Source of the DNA: Gavia stellata
Lineage: Eukaryota > Chordata > Aves > Gaviiformes > Gaviidae
DNA length: 64,000 nt
NCBI RefSeq assembly: GCF_030936135.1
Contig: NC_082595.1
Location: 111,306,334 to 111,370,333, forward strand
Direction: 5' to 3'
The notes beneath the pieces were generated by a model. The model was not told the DNA's origin, made no database searches, and saw only the letters and a program-made list of their open reading frames with translations. This document shows, in pieces, positions 1 to 12,850 of the stretch. The position numbers were made by a program, and so were the translations under genes. How positions within the stretch are numbered: position 1 is the first letter of the stretch; the number at the start of each line of letters is the position of its first letter.

Positions 1-186
1 CGTCCCCCCGAAGCGCAGGAGACGCCGCAGGCAGCCCGGGCAGACGGGACGAGGGGGTCTCGGGGCCGCCTGCGCCCCGGCCCCTGGCAGAGTTACTTGG
101 AAGAGGCGGGAGGGCGGGCGGGGGGCAGGCGGGAAGGCTGGAGCCTGTCAGCTGGGCGCCAGGTGCCGTCGCAGCCCTCCCGCCAT

Positions 187-370
187 GAGGGACCCCAGCC
201 TTGGGGGACCCCCCCGCAGCGTCCCTCGCCCTGTGAGACCCCCACCGTGTCCCTCACCCTCAGAGGGACCCCCCCTCCCAGTGTCCTCAGCCCTGAGGGA
301 CCCCCCCCACCGTGTCCCCAGCCCCGAGGGACCCTGCCCCCCCGGACTGCTCCTCAGGGACGCCCCAGCC
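187..370. repeat. Degenerate GC-rich minisatellite, about 30-bp units
   Basis: Five to six imperfect units of about 28-34 bp share the theme GAGGGACCCCCC followed by CCGTGTCCC and CAGCCCT. It lies inside the CpG island, upstream of the cluster of transcription factor motifs. Homopolymeric C runs make unit borders imprecise. Confidence 0.65.
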
Positions 371-1116
371 GGGCCTCCCCCGCCCCGCCGCCTCAGGGGG
401 CTTCCTCCGGACTGTACCACTCCCGCCACTCACCCGGCCCCTGGGCTCCCCCGGGGGTGGTGGTAGGGGGGTGTGCTACCGCCGTGACTCGCTCTCCCCC
501 CCTCCGCCGTACGTGGTACGGTCCACCCTACCTCTTGGCGCCCTCACTTCACCCTCCTGGCGGAGCCGCGGTCCCGGCGCCCGCTGCGCCGCCCTCCGCG
601 AGTGGCTGGGGGGGGAGCCATAGCCGCTGCCTTGTCTTCCCCCTTCGTCCGCCCTCCCCTGCTCCCCCCCCCCGATCCGGACACAGTTGGTTTGTTCCGA
701 GAAGCCGGCCGGTCTTCTCCCCTAAGCCGCTGGATCTCTCACGTCTTCGGCCATTTCCGACCGAACCGGCGGAAGTTGCCGAAGTGGTGGCGGAACTTCA
801 CGGCCTTATCCGAAGGGTGGGCGGAGATAGCCGAACCGGCGGCGGAGCTAGCCGAAGGGCTGAAGGGGCGGGGAGCAGAAACCCGGAGGAGGAGACTCGT
901 GGCTCCGGAACCTGCCGAGAACAGCCGAAGCTCCCGAGCTCTGCTCCGTCTCCAGCGCGGGGAGAAAGGGCCCAAATTAGCAGGGGCTCACACGGTTACC
1001 ACCCGGGCTCTGAGGAGGGGCGTACGGCGGCAAATCGAAGGGGAGCGCTGTCCCTTTAAATGGTGGAGGGGCGGAGCAGCGGCTCCCTCCCCTCCGAGAG
1101 CCCGCCCACCTGCCAC

Positions 1117-1128
1117 TGCGCATGCGCA
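1117..1128. promoter_or_regulatory. NRF1 binding motif
   Basis: TGCGCATGCGCA matches the palindromic NRF1 consensus (GCGCATGCGC core at 1118-1127). NRF1 sites sit close to transcription starts in CpG-island promoters of widely expressed genes. An E2F-type TTTCCCGCC (1144-1152) and a CACGTG E-box (1163-1168) follow within 50 bp, which supports a genuine core promoter here. The palindrome gives no direction. Confidence 0.7.
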
Positions 1129-1902
1129 CTGCGCGGAGGCCCTTTTCCCGCCCAAAGGCAGGCACGTGCTCTGCCACCCCTCTGCCCCCTCCTGACGGAG
1201 GAGCCGCCATGAGGAGCCGCCGTCCTCTCAGTGCCCGACACTGCCTCGCGCGGCGGCTGCTTCCCAGCCCTGTAGCCACGGCAGCTCTGTCCTTCCCCAC
1301 CTGACCCCCAAAACCCCTGCGAGGCTGGGGGTGCACCCACAGAGCTCACTCATGCCTCAGCTGCGTGGGTCAAACCACCGCGGTGACTGCAAAGGTTGCC
1401 CCAGAGAGAGAGCCAGGTGACTCCTGGCGAAAGCGGTTATGAAAACAACTATATCGTGGGAGACTGATCTAAAGACATAAAGGCACTGACTGCAGAGCCT
1501 GCTTACAGGTACCAAAACACCACTACAGGTTTGAATTTGTTACAAAATGACATCAAGATCCAACCTGGAGGGTTGCCATTAACAGCACAAATTATCACTC
1601 ATTCTGGACAAAGTTCTTTTAAATACTAAAGTGGTCTTAAATGTTATTAGTGGTTAAACGTTAAAGAAGCTATGTAAAATTCAGGGCGGAAAGTACCGAA
1701 CATACCATGCAACAGATGGTGATTGAAGCAAAAGGAAAAAAAAAGCAATGGGGGAATAAAGGGGAAAAAAAAGGCAAGTAATGGTACTAGCATCTTCTCA
1801 CAACAAAGCCAAGTCAAACAGGTTCAGTACTCCACTTCCTTGCTTTATGCACTTGACTAACTGTAATTTTATATTTTAGGGGCTCCAAGAAAGGCATTCA
1901 CA

Positions 1903-2342
1903 AAATCACAGAATCACTAAGGTTGGAAAAGACCTGTAAGATCATCATCAAGTCCAACCATCAACCAAAAAAAAACCCACCACCATGACCATTAAGCCAT
2001 GTCCCACAATGCCACATCCACACGTTCTTGAATACCTCCAGTGATGGTGACTCCACCACCTCCCTGGGCAGTTTATTCCAGTGGCTCACCACTCTCTCAG
2101 TAAAGAACTTTTTCCTAATATCCAGTCTGAACCTCCCCTGGTGCAACTTGAGGCCATTTCCTCTTGTCCTGTCACTCGTCACTTGGGAGAAGAGACCAGC
2201 ACCCACCTCCCCACAACCCCCTTTCAGGTAGTTGTAGAGAGCGATGAGGTCTCCCCTCAGCCTCCTCTTCTCCAGACTGAACAACCCCAGCTCCCTCAGC
2301 CGCTCCTCATAAGAGGGAATCAAGTCCCACCTCAAAGCACAC
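1903..2342 (-). mobile_element. CR1 LINE 3' fragment
   Basis: Read on the minus strand, this is a 5'-truncated CR1 retrotransposon. It contains the C-terminal part of the ORF2 reverse transcriptase reading frame, with typical CR1 residues such as [33 protein letters not shown] and [18 protein letters not shown], followed by the conserved 3' end and the terminal GTGATTCTGTGATT. The frame is open for about 120 codons, so this copy is relatively young. A small duplication (ATCATCATC) lies near the 3' end. It is not a functional gene: reverse transcriptase catalytic motifs and the endonuclease are absent. Confidence 0.93.
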
Positions 2343-5300
2343 AAACTGCCAACTTTTGGGGGGTTAGAGGATTTTCACTGGAAGAAATGAGGTCTTCTCT
2401 CTGGAGAAGCGGAGCGGGTGGCAACTGCAGCGTGTCTCTGGCCAGAAAGCTCCTGGAATCTCAGCTTTAATAAAACATGAGCGCTTCAAAACTGCGAGAA
2501 ACCACTTTTCCACCGCGCTGCACTTTTTAACAGTCATTTACACATGTGTAAAGAACGCAAGTAGAAACTAACTTTTGTACTGAGATGAAAAAGCGGTGGG
2601 GGGTAAGGAGGGGGGCACAGGTCTACCCTTTGATAAACAATACAAAATCCAATCTCACAAGCAGGGAACGTGCTGTACTGAAGGGCAGGAATAGGTACTG
2701 CAGGTTCAAAGGCTCTAAGAAACAATACTTTATATTTTTCAGGAAAAAAAAGACTTTGACTGCATTGCACAGTATAAAGACAAAATTAACATCCGACTCG
2801 CCGAACACACCCACGTTATCCTAGCACACGCATCTGTTCCCACTCTGCCACGGCTTGAGGTTTTGTTATTGCACCCCGCTCTACCTGGAGCTCTGCACGA
2901 GGAAATGGGGAGACAATGGATTCCCTTCAGGACTCCCTCCTTGCTGAGGAAGAAATACAAATGGAGAACGTGCACTTCAGGACACAACTCAAGAGAACAA
3001 TTCTTCTCCCAGCTCCCAAAAGGAAACAAGCTTTCGGATACAGCAGCTGGTCTGGCAAGACTTTCTTTCAGAAGGTGCTATCAAGGCTATTACACATTTT
3101 ATTAACGAAGACAGCTTCAGATTTAATCCCCTTCTCTGTGTACTTACCCTTCTTATTCTAATGTAACGGGAGATTAGTATTAAAGGGGGGTTTTCCGTTT
3201 CCCTTCCACTGAGCCAAAAATCCACCACTCAACTGCCTTCTGTATATCCCAACAGAAAAATTACCGTGTTCAAACATCTTTGTTTTCCACCCTTTCTGCT
3301 ATCTGGGCTTTTGTTTTCTCATACACAGTAACCAAGAACACACATAAAATTTTGATTCAGAAGTGGATGCTAATGGGCAGAGTCTATAACCTATGATGAA
3401 TAATAGTTTAAACAAAAAAATAAGTTGCATAGAATTTTGCCTGACTCCTTTCCTAGCAAGGACAAGCCTTTTACTCCTACCAGCTTCTCAGCCTGGTTTC
3501 CCAAAGGAACAAGCCTTAATGCACAGCGCTGACTGACTGCACAGTGCCAGTCTTGTTAAAGACTTTGAAACCCTTTGGTGACTTTTAGTTGAATCTGACA
3601 GAGGGGCGGAGGTCTAAAAATACTAGATCCTGCTACATGACAGCACGCGGGTGCAATGCAAAGGCACCCAAAAAGCAGTTGCAGTTCAGATCTTGCCCCT
3701 TCCATTCGACCTGCTCATCACCCAAGCAGCCAGCTTGTGCGCGGCTCCCAGCCAGCTATCCGAGTGCTGTATGGCCAGCCAGCAGCCTAAACGGCGACAA
3801 GGAGGTTTGGGATTCCAGGGTCGGTGGCTGAGGCTACAAGGGAGGTAGTGATAAAGAGGGATCTGGGGTTTTACAGTAAGAACAAGGAGGGAAGTTTAGG
3901 GATGGTGGGAAAGGGAAATGGGGTGAGGGCCTGTGATGGCATACATCCTAGGCAGAAGAAATGGTGGCAGCCAGAGGCTACAGGCAAAAGATAAAATCTA
4001 AGAAAAAAATGGCTTCATTAGTCCCACTGCTCACAGAACAACTTATTTAGACACCTCTCTATGATATCATGCTGGGAGCCTCCCTTATACTACCTCCTCA
4101 GTAGCTCTACAGTTAGCAGCTGCAACTGAATACAGTGAATGCCATCACGCCTCTGTGTCCTTTTCTCGACTTGAAATGGTCCCCACTCTACCTCTTTTCC
4201 TTACCCGCACCAAATTCCCTCTTCCTCATCCCACTTGTAAGCATTTCTCGCATCCAACATACTGGTGTCTCCAATCTGCTGTAAATTACATCGAGTCATT
4301 TCAAGCAGGTATTAAGGAGTTTCAGAGCCAGCTAATGCACGGGTCCATGGCACGCTTCCATGGCCTGAAAGAAACCTCAGAAAAACATCCATCGCTCCTC
4401 AAGGGAACAACAATCTAAGGGGAGGACCCTGAACTTTCACCGTTTCCCTGCTACAGTCCTTTTGGTAAATCTTCTTTAACCTCTTTCTCCTTCCTTCCAC
4501 AGGAGACAGTACCAAGGCCAGACCATCTGCGGATTTTACAAGTCTCATGGTATGTTTTTAGATCGCACTCTTAACCTCAGGCACTCCTATCAGACTTCAT
4601 AGGGTTCAGTCACTTTTTAGCCCCAGGATGCTGTAGGTGCTGAACAGATCATACACATCTCTCAGCCACTATGGAATGACTACACAGCAAAGCTCAATTT
4701 TTAATCCTGCTGAGACTCTGACTGCTTTCGGCCATCAGGTATCCCACTGCATGCTTCACGAGAGAGGAAATGTTAATCTGGAATGCTGGCCAAATTCCAA
4801 TTTAGGTAATTACATTCTGACAATTTACATTCTCCCTGCAGTTTTTAATGGATATGGATTTTTTTTTCTCCTTACTTTATGTCATAAAAGCAGTGGCTTG
4901 GTCCTGCTCCTGCTGTTAGAGCAGCTGCCAGGCTTTGCAGCTTAAGTAGCTGCATTTCAGTGGTAGGTGAAGGCATCTCGGTGCATTTAAATAAAGCACT
5001 TTGAAGACCCCATGGGCACAAGAAGTATTGTAACGATACACCCTACTGCTGGCCATAAAGCATAGGAAGGGCTAGAGCATGAAGTGAAACACTCAGTGGC
5101 AGTATCTATGTTGGGAAAGGAAAGGTTAGCGTAAGAATGGACACACGGACATAAAAGACTTTCCCCTCCCAAATGCTAATTCTAGTTTGGACCCAGCGCA
5201 ACCCCGGCTGGGATCCAAAGAGCAAATACAATGAACCATCGGCATCCTGCACAGGGCAACCAGATCCTGATGGCAGAAGAAAGTAAAGTTTATAAAAGCA

Positions 5301-7300
5301 GTGAAAGCTTTTGGCAAGGTGCTGGGATGCTGGAGGACACTGCCTGGTAGTAAAACAGGGTGAGGAAAAGAAATGCCCGTTCCCTTATTGATGAAGGCAC
5401 AGTTAGTGTTTCTCATTTTACCGAGCTATTTGAAAGAGAAATCATAAGGCAAGAAATGGGGTAGAAGGTTTTGTTTAAGGTGGAATATTATGGATCACAC
5501 TCGGAGTATGTTGAGTTGCACTGCCACACATTTTATTAAGAATAAACATTCTATATGAATTAAATGACCGTATTACGCTTTGTTTATAAAACCATACATA
5601 ACCACACTATGTTATTTTCTTCACGAGAACCACAATGCCTAAAAGGGTAATTTTTGTATTTCAGCAACAATGAAGTAAGTTAAGAGAGATCAGGACAGTG
5701 GTTACAAATAAACCGTGAGAGACCAGATGGCTCAGAGGATGGCGAGAGACACATATAGCTTTCTTTCCTCCCCCCCCATCTCCCAGATCATTAGCAACCA
5801 AAGGCTGTTGCTAGCACTGGGTGAATATTTTTCACAAGTAGGTTGTTGACCAAAATGTGGGTTTCCCCATGCCCCAAACTACCAGCAAACCGATTTCTGT
5901 ATAACAAGTTACTCCTGGCTTTGGTGGAGCTGGACACTGTGAGCAGGTGAAGGTAGAGCGGGTTTTCTTTCCCTTGTGTCTATAACCCCTCATAGCAATT
6001 CTACAGCAATCCTGTGAACCTAGCCCTCATTTCCTTTGCATTTTTTAGAGATACCTAAAAAATGAAAAGCTTAGAGTCATGCAGAGTCATGTGTGTGTGA
6101 ATCAAGCCTAACCGAGTACATTAACAGCAAGCCGTTACCACCAGCAGCCTTCACAATGGTGGTACCCCGAGAACAGAGAGATGTTGCACACAAGCCACTA
6201 CATGGGTGGCTTCATGGCAAAGAAGCTAAATAACCAACCGACCTACTTTCTCAATCCTACAGTGTCGTTGCTCTCCTATCCTCACCTGGGCCCTTGCAGG
6301 ATGTACAGTAGGGAGGGCGAATGTGTCTGAACGTGCTATTTTTGTTTCTCTTTTTAGCTAGACTTAGCTCTGTCAGTCTAAAAAAAAAATTAGTCACCCA
6401 GAATCAAAAAAAAAATTCTAAAACATATCTAAATAAAATGTATTTACAGAAATAATAAAAACCCTCCCATTAAGAGACTTCCATATTGCAATACTCCTGG
6501 AAATTTCAGTGACTATTAAGACAGGCGCGCCTCAAAGCAGGAAGCAGCAACCCAGCCTGGTGACAGCCAAGCAAAACTCTGAGTGGATCTTGGCGATGAC
6601 TGAGTAACGGCACAAAATACCAGCGCTGCCTCTTTGCTTAAGGCTCCTTCCCCTTCCGAGCCCTGCTACACTAAGGAATTGGCTGCATTTCTGTAAAATT
6701 CCCTTGAATTCCTTGAGTATTACAGCTAACCATGCTTCCCCTTCATCTCAAAACAGATGCTTTGAAGTTTTCCAGAGATAGCCAAGAAAGAAGACACATC
6801 CAAATACCTAGACTACCCCCAAACTCCACCCTGGAACAGATGGCGAGGTTATAAATACAGGAGCATCTGGTAACCACTGGTATGAAAAAGCTGGCAAGCA
6901 ACAGCTTATTCTGTTCTACTAAATATTCCATAATTTGAGCTATATTTAAACAGGAGTTAAAAAGAAACAATCGTTTCATTTGTATATAACATAATCCCCA
7001 AACACCTACACATTGTAACTGCAGCATAGCTTGGGCACTCTTGTCTACCAAAAGCACTTCTTTTAATTAAGCATTCAGCACTGTCTAAACTTAAATTAAA
7101 AGTGACTGCAAACCAAGCAGTTCAGTAAAGTACAAAAGCATCATTTTCAGCGTGTGCTTTGTTGCACCAGACTACCAGCCTCAAGGCTGCGAGTTTCCAG
7201 CACTTCAACTCACCCTTGAGTCCACGCAATTTGAGGGCCTTGACAACCTGCCAGATCGCCGAGAGTGCTTGAAAAGACAGAAGACTTGGGGAACGCAGAG
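2343..7300. other. Non-coding stretch, no genes seen
   Basis: I see no coding exon, RNA gene or clear repeat here. Open frames are short, lack recognisable domains and do not combine across plausible splice sites. The DNA is moderately AT-rich with scattered A and T runs, such as 6381-6419. If the leftward gene starting near 25.4 kb is real, this is probably its first intron. Confidence 0.6.
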
Positions 7301-7307
7301 ACCTGTG

Positions 7308-7388
7308 TGCTTAAGCCAGCTGTTTCATTTGTCCCTGGGTTCAGTTACCACAATGTAAACTGGGGATAATTCTTCCTACATGACTGTC
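7308..7388 (+). mobile_element. MIR-like ancient SINE fragment
   Basis: The sequence follows the tRNA-derived MIR/CORE-SINE central part in sense orientation: a CTTAA element, then TCAGTTACC, then GTAAACTGGGGATAAT and TTCCTAC. This matches the family theme of CTCAGTTTCC, GTAAAATGGGGATAAT and CCTACCT, with the divergence expected of an amniote-age copy. Only this short block is recognisable. Confidence 0.5.
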
Positions 7389-9430
7389 AGAAAAACAATC
7401 TGTTAGAAATTATAGTCATCATACAGTAAAGAAGGCCGGTAAACACATACACAGGTGGTTAAGAAAAAACCCACCCACAAAGCCCCAAACCCATGTCAGA
7501 CCTGAGCGTGCACGCTGCCCACGTAACCCCAAATCCACTTCCAAAACTCTATTTAAATAATCTTTTGGGACACCGCTCCACAGTTCTTCCTGTGAACTGA
7601 GTGAATCATCTGTGTTTGCTAGAAATCCAAAGCGATAGCATGCATAAAACGATCGTTCTGGATTAAAGTCACTTTGGGAAAAGACTGTAAAAGGCTGTCT
7701 GCTGGGACTGTGTTAGAGGTCCGCTGGAGACCCCACCGTCGGATTTGGATGTGTGCAGAGAGCTTTTAAAAATTACTAGAGAGAGAAAGAAATACTCTGA
7801 GGAACTGGCTGATAAGGGAATCTTAAATTCCAGATATAGAAGGAAGAACAAACACTAACAGCAGGGCCCTGTAAGTCCGGGATGTAATAGCCGACTGACT
7901 TCTTTACAAAATAGGCACTGAGCCAACGAGAGGTGATTCTGCTGTAGATTTTTGACAAATAGTGAGGATGTTGTAATAATAGCTTCTTGTGATCCCTCAA
8001 TTTGAGGCTATTTTCTGCAAATTGGTTCAGTTTAAGCAAAATAAAAGCGGGTCCGTAAGGTTTTCAATTTCAAAAAGAAAAGTTGAGGTAATTAAGGGAA
8101 CTAGTTTGTGAAGCTGACTGGGTTGAATGGCTGAAAGGCTCCAATGAGAAGACCTTGAAACCAAAGAAGAAAAACCATCTGCCATTTGCATCCTGAATAG
8201 AGGAGGTGAATAAAAAGTACACATAGGGAAGCAATGAGAACATGCTGGAGATCGGAGATAGTCACGGTCAAGCCCCCAGACTGAATACAGATGCTGCTTT
8301 GCCACTGAGTAACGAGGAGAGCGTAAAATTGAGGGGCGAAGGCAGCATGGGCTACGAGAAAGTCTGCCTCCAATTTCCCCAGCCAGGGGAAAGTCAACTG
8401 CACTGCTCAGTGCGCTTTGTTCCAGGCTGCCGAAATGTCACGTCTGCTAGCAAGGATTTTTAACAGGTCTACACAACCACCCAACTAAACTTCAGAAATC
8501 TTCCTAACAAAAGCTCAAAAGTGCTGGAATGAACCTCCTCATCCCACAGCCTGGGCTTGAAAGTGCCGATGTGCACGTCTGATGTTCTCATGCCGTAACC
8601 ACATGGCATCCCATCAATACCAGCCTTCTTCAACCAGCGGCTCTCCCAAATCGTGGAGACCTCTACGCAGGATATCTCCGCTTAAGGAAGGAGGGCTAGA
8701 GGCGGCAGCACTCGAGGAAGCCACAGCTATCAGCTACAGACAAGACTTGAGAACCAAGCCTGCATCAAAACATAAAAGGCACGGAAATACAGAGTGTAAA
8801 GTGCACCATGAGATCAAAGTTACATTGTGCTAAAATAACTTGGCACCCGTCTTTGATAAAATAACCAGTTTCTTTTGACAAAAAGGCAGTCAGTCTTATT
8901 TATTGGGATTTTAGCAAAGTGACAAGAAAACTGGGGGACTATTAGTAAAGGGGGAAAATAGGGATCAATGAAGAGAATTGTGAGATCAATAATAAATGCT
9001 AGTGTGCATTAAGTGCTGCAGGTTTTTTAAAAAGCATCAATACAAAGTTAAATAATAATAAACAACTGCCATAATTTTGAGCACAATCTATTTCAAGGCC
9101 TAACTTTACTATAATGTACCAAAATGATTTAAATAAAAAAAGAAATCTATCTAAGCAGTACCGGCTTGCTGCCAAAATCAACCACTAAAATAGGGAAACA
9201 ATTGCCAGCTGCTGCTTTTTCCCAGTGCAGAAAAGATACTTCCTTCTTTCTGAAGTTCACTCAATTCAGTTATTAGTGCATTAGAAACAGAGAAACCAAC
9301 TCCAAGCTGAATCACTATGAACATATTTCTTAAAATAAAACCCTTCTATGTTTTTTCTCATACCTGCAGGATTCTTAACTGTATTTACAAAAGCACAGGA
9401 CCGGAAATCCGGAGTCTGATCCCTTAATAC
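7389..9430. other. Non-coding stretch, nothing recognised
   Basis: No coding exon, RNA gene or tandem repeat is evident on either strand. Open frames here are 60-100 codons, without domains or codon bias. Confidence 0.55.
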
Positions 9431-9439
9431 TGCTGTCAA

Positions 9440-10330
9440 CCACATTGCGTAATCCCATTAATACATTTATCAGGCTCCATCTTCACAGTAATCAGGTTTC
9501 TATCCCCTGTTACACAATTCCCATTAGAAGGCTATTCAAGAACCTCACTTGGTTTGAAGCCATTCTGCTCATTTCCAGCCTAAACTTATTCAGAGCCATT
9601 TGTTCTTATGCCAGAATTGTCATTTAACTTAAATAACTCTTCTCCCTCTCTGGTATTTACACCAGTGTATTTATAGAGAAGGAATATAATTTTTCTCTGC
9701 CTTTTTTTGTCACTGTCTTACCGTCCAGGCTCCTTTAATCGTTTTGTGAACTAGCTTCTCTGTTCTCCACATAATTTCTAGCAGACACCCTCCCCTGCAC
9801 CTTTTACAGTCGAAATCAATCTTTCTCCTACATGGACAAGGAACGCATAGTACATTTTAAACAATGCCTCACTAAAACCTGTTGCAGTGACATTCGCATT
9901 TCCTTGTCGCTAGTGGAAATAACTTGGTTGACAAATGCGATCCCAGTATGTATCTTTATCACCAGGACATCCGAATTATCCTATGATTGATTAATACATT
10001 CCAATTCCAATACAGAAACCCCAACTTTCTATCAGAGCTTGCATTACAAGAGCTTGCATTTGCTTACAGGCAAATAGTCCTCAAATCATTCGTTCTTCTG
10101 ATGGGATGTCCTGGTTTTCCTCTTTTGATGACATCTCCAAATCCCATTAATTTCTGCTATATCATTAGTCAATATATTGATTAACACTGGTTTTGAGACC
10201 GGTCTTTGAGGAACACTATCGCTAACTTGCCCGCCAATCCTTTTTCAACTGTCCTGCTTTTTCTCCTGTCACTAGAGGATTTATTGATGCAAAACAGAGA
10301 GCAAAATACTTCAATTCCGATTGATTCAAA
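9440..10330 (-). mobile_element. Old, diverged CR1-type LINE copy
   Basis: Read on the plus strand this looks like the reverse complement of an old amniote CR1. The block 9590-9700 contains CATTTGTTCTTATGCCAG, then TTAAATAACTCTTCTCCCTC and TGGTATTTACACC, which matches the region just upstream of CR1 3' ends. Further right, GACCGGTCTTTGAGGAACAC and CAAAACAGAGAGCAAAATACTTC (split by 80-100 bp) match sequence usually found further 5' in CR1 elements. All frames are broken by stops and indels. The borders and continuity are estimates; it may be two fragments. Confidence 0.6.
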
Positions 10331-11322
10331 CTGTCTTGCTTTGCATTTTTTGTCTTTTTTTTTCTTAACAAAAGGATGACTTTTGCTGGTGGAGAACAAC
10401 AAAGGCATATTTCTCCGTAAATCAGGCCTTTGGCTAAACTGGAAAGCTGTCCTGTTTTTACAGTTGGGCATTTGTAAAAATTAACAAACTATGCAAGTCA
10501 ACATATTTTATGTTAAAAATGGTAAATGAAGTTTCTTAATGACTAGTCTGGCTTTTTAATTGTACTTAGGGTTTATGTCACAAATTTAAAAAACAATTAG
10601 AATGCAGGAAAACGGCATGTAAAACTTGTAGTTAAATAAAATTAAGCTAAACATGCTGAATACATAATTTAAATTAAAACAAACTGGTTTATTGTACAAA
10701 GGAATTCTGCAGCCTATAAATAGAATCAATTTCTATCTATTCAGCATGTCTTCAGGTTTTCAGAACTTGAAACAAAATTAATTTCAATTCTCATGCAAAG
10801 GAAGAGCTGATGCTCAAGTAAAATGAATGTGGCAAAAACTACTTCATTAAATGTTTTCTTTTAACCCAGATCACTTCTGCAGTTCAGTTGCCCATGCAGC
10901 CGTGCCAGTGACGCTTTTGTTAGCAGGACAAAGGAAGAGCAACATCAGCAAGCGAAGGTGGGCAGGGGGGAGCAGGACTGCTTCTGCTAATTGTACTCCT
11001 GCCTAAAATGTTTGTGAAAGTATATTCACGGGTGTAGTTTTGGGGCAGACTGCGCTGATGTAGACTGTACTCACTGCCGTCCTATGAACTTCAGTGGGCA
11101 GTTGCATTTGCAGGGCCTTGTGTTAGCGCTGGTGATGGCAAGATTGCAGAGCAAGACAGTTCACGGAGCTAATCAAAAACTAAGTCTGCCAAAGAAAGTG
11201 ATTTATTTTCTTTTTTTTCCTAAATGCAAACCCGTGCATTCAGTGCTGGGTGATGGGTGTGCAAACGCTGGCTTCTTTAATTTGGTTATTACTCATAGAT
11301 CTCCTTAGCAGAGGATGGACTT
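10331..11322. other. AT-rich non-coding stretch, nothing recognised
   Basis: AT-rich DNA, especially 10480-10870. I see no exon, RNA gene or tandem repeat. Confidence 0.55.
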
Positions 11323-11570
11323 TAGAATAGAATAGACTATTTCAGTTGGAAGGGACCTACAACAATCATCTAGTCCAACTGCCCGACCAATTCAGGGCTG
11401 ACCTAAAGTCAAAGCTTGTTATTAAGGGCATTGTCCAAATGCCTCTTAAACACTGACAGGCTTGGGCCATCGACCATCTCTCTAGGAAGCCTGTTCCAGT
11501 GTTTGACCAGCCTCTCGGTAAAGAAATGCTTCCTAAGCATGTTGACTTTGACAACAACCACGTCAGTAAG
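11323..11570 (-). mobile_element. CR1 LINE 3' fragment, ATTCT-tailed subfamily
   Basis: On the minus strand the element reads through reverse-transcriptase-derived residues (KHFFTERLVKHWNRLPREMV and GPSLSVFKRHLDNAL), then the conserved CR1 3' untranslated region (TTGGACTAGATGATTGTTG), and ends in a TCTATTCTATTCT tail. The tail and 3' end differ from the ATTCTGTG-tailed copies at 1903 and 41428, so it belongs to another CR1 subfamily. Homology fades beyond about 11570. Confidence 0.88.
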
Positions 11571-12024
11571 ACTGCAGTTCTCAGCAGAGCTGGACACAAG
11601 CTGCTTGCACCTAGTGGAAAAGAGGACCGTGCACTCACACAACCCCAAGCGCACACACTATCTTCCTCCCATCCCTTCTTTCCCTCCCTATAAATTCATG
11701 CCTACACGCAGGAGCTCCGCAGAAACACACAGGCTGACAACACCACATCGGTTTGAAGTCTCATCAACTACAGAACCAGTCAATGAAGCTTTTTATGGTG
11801 TTAAGTGCAGAAAAGCAGAGGTCAATGAGAGGGGCAAACCAGAGAATAAACATGGAAATCACTCCAGCTGCTGTGGGGAGGGATTTGATCTAGCACAATA
11901 AGCATGCTGCTATGGATCAGGAGTTGTCTCTAGTAGTCATTACCTCAGCCTGAGCCCTGGAAAGTTGCTTCAGCTTCCTTATCAGTGGAGGAAGTAATGA
12001 CATTCTCCAAGTCTTCTTCATTCA

Positions 12025-12075
12025 CCAGTCCCAAAGTGCTTTGAGATCATCCAACAGATGGTAATACTTATGTTT
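12025..12075 (+). mobile_element. Possible MIR-like SINE 3' end
   Basis: AAAGTGCTTTGAGATCATCC resembles the 3' part of amniote MIR elements (AAGCGCTTTGAGATCCT), followed by an AGATGG-type segment. The match is short, so this is a weak call. Confidence 0.33.
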
Positions 12076-12675
12076 AATCAATACTAATACTGGCTCCCAA
12101 GAGAGCAAGAATAAACAATAATTTGCCCTTCCAATTACAGCAACGTTCCACTAAAACCACTCTGTTGAGTTTTAAATTCAATCAAATTTAAGATTAAGAA
12201 AAATCCTCCCTTTCTCCCACCAGTGACAGAACAATACTACCCTTTGCCTTTTTTTTTTTAATTAAAAAATAGGTTGAACTTTAGGAGTGTTATTGCACTT
12301 GAAGCAGTAGAAGAAGCTGAATAAAGTGCATCATTAAAAGATGCCACTGGGATCAATTAAAGCCAAGGAAATTTAAAACATTTAGAAGGAATGAAGCCAA
12401 AAGCACAGAACCAGATTTAAACTTGGCATATGCTGTGGCAGGAGGCCAGTGGAAGGAGAACTTGCTAGAGGAGTAACGAGAGGGAGGGCTCCCTGCTGCA
12501 GCCCACGGATCAGGTATGATGGGCCAGATAATCAGGTGCCATCAACTGGCACAGCTGGGATGAGATCAATGAAGCAATGCCGATTTCAGCTTGCTGAGGC
12601 TCCATCTTGGCGTATCTAAACTCAGCTGTAAAATATTCTCATCATATTAAGCCATGCCATTAATAAACATTGAGC

Positions 12676-12850
12676 TGTTCTACACCACTTGCCATCTTCA
12701 AAGAGCTTTAAAACCAATGACTAATCCTCACAACCACCTCCTTAGGTGCAGGAACTCTTTAAAGATGGGAACAAAGGCAAAATGGTGAAGTCGTCGGCCA
12801 CAGCTCCTAAAAGGCAATTTTTAAAACCAGCCGAGCACAAGGCAGAAATT
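12676..12850 (-). mobile_element. MIR-like ancient SINE fragment
   Basis: In plus-strand order there is AAAGAGCTTTAAAACCAATG, then CTAATCCTCACAACCACC, then TAGGTGCAGGAACT, AAAGATGGGAAC and AAAGGC. This is the reverse complement of the MIR/CORE-SINE 3' half (family theme: GCGCTTTACA, AATCCTCACAACAACC, TGAGGTAGGTACT, CAGATGAGGAAAC). Divergence is high, as expected for an amniote-age element. Confidence 0.58.

Larger units (their letters stand above)
1..1330. promoter_or_regulatory. CpG-island promoter, gene and direction unresolved
   Basis: This is a CpG-dense, GC-rich block that changes abruptly to AT-rich DNA after about 1330. It has a typical TATA-less housekeeping promoter set: an ETS-type GCGGAAGT at 769-776, a palindromic NRF1 site at 1117-1128, an E2F-type TTTCCCGCC at 1144-1152 and a CACGTG E-box at 1163-1168. 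The densest part is about 620-1300, so start sites are expected there. I see candidate splice donors on both strands (plus strand near 1412; minus strand near 530) but none is decisive. It could be an alternative promoter of the leftward gene whose putative first exon is at 25.4 kb, a bidirectional promoter, or the promoter of a gene outside the window. Open frames in this island have no recognisable domains and I do not call them genes. Confidence 0.8.

Noticed and set aside
97..1059. Plus-strand open frame of 320 codons in the left CpG island
   Set aside because: It is largely made of the C-rich minisatellite and promoter sequence; composition explains the lack of stops and no domain is visible.
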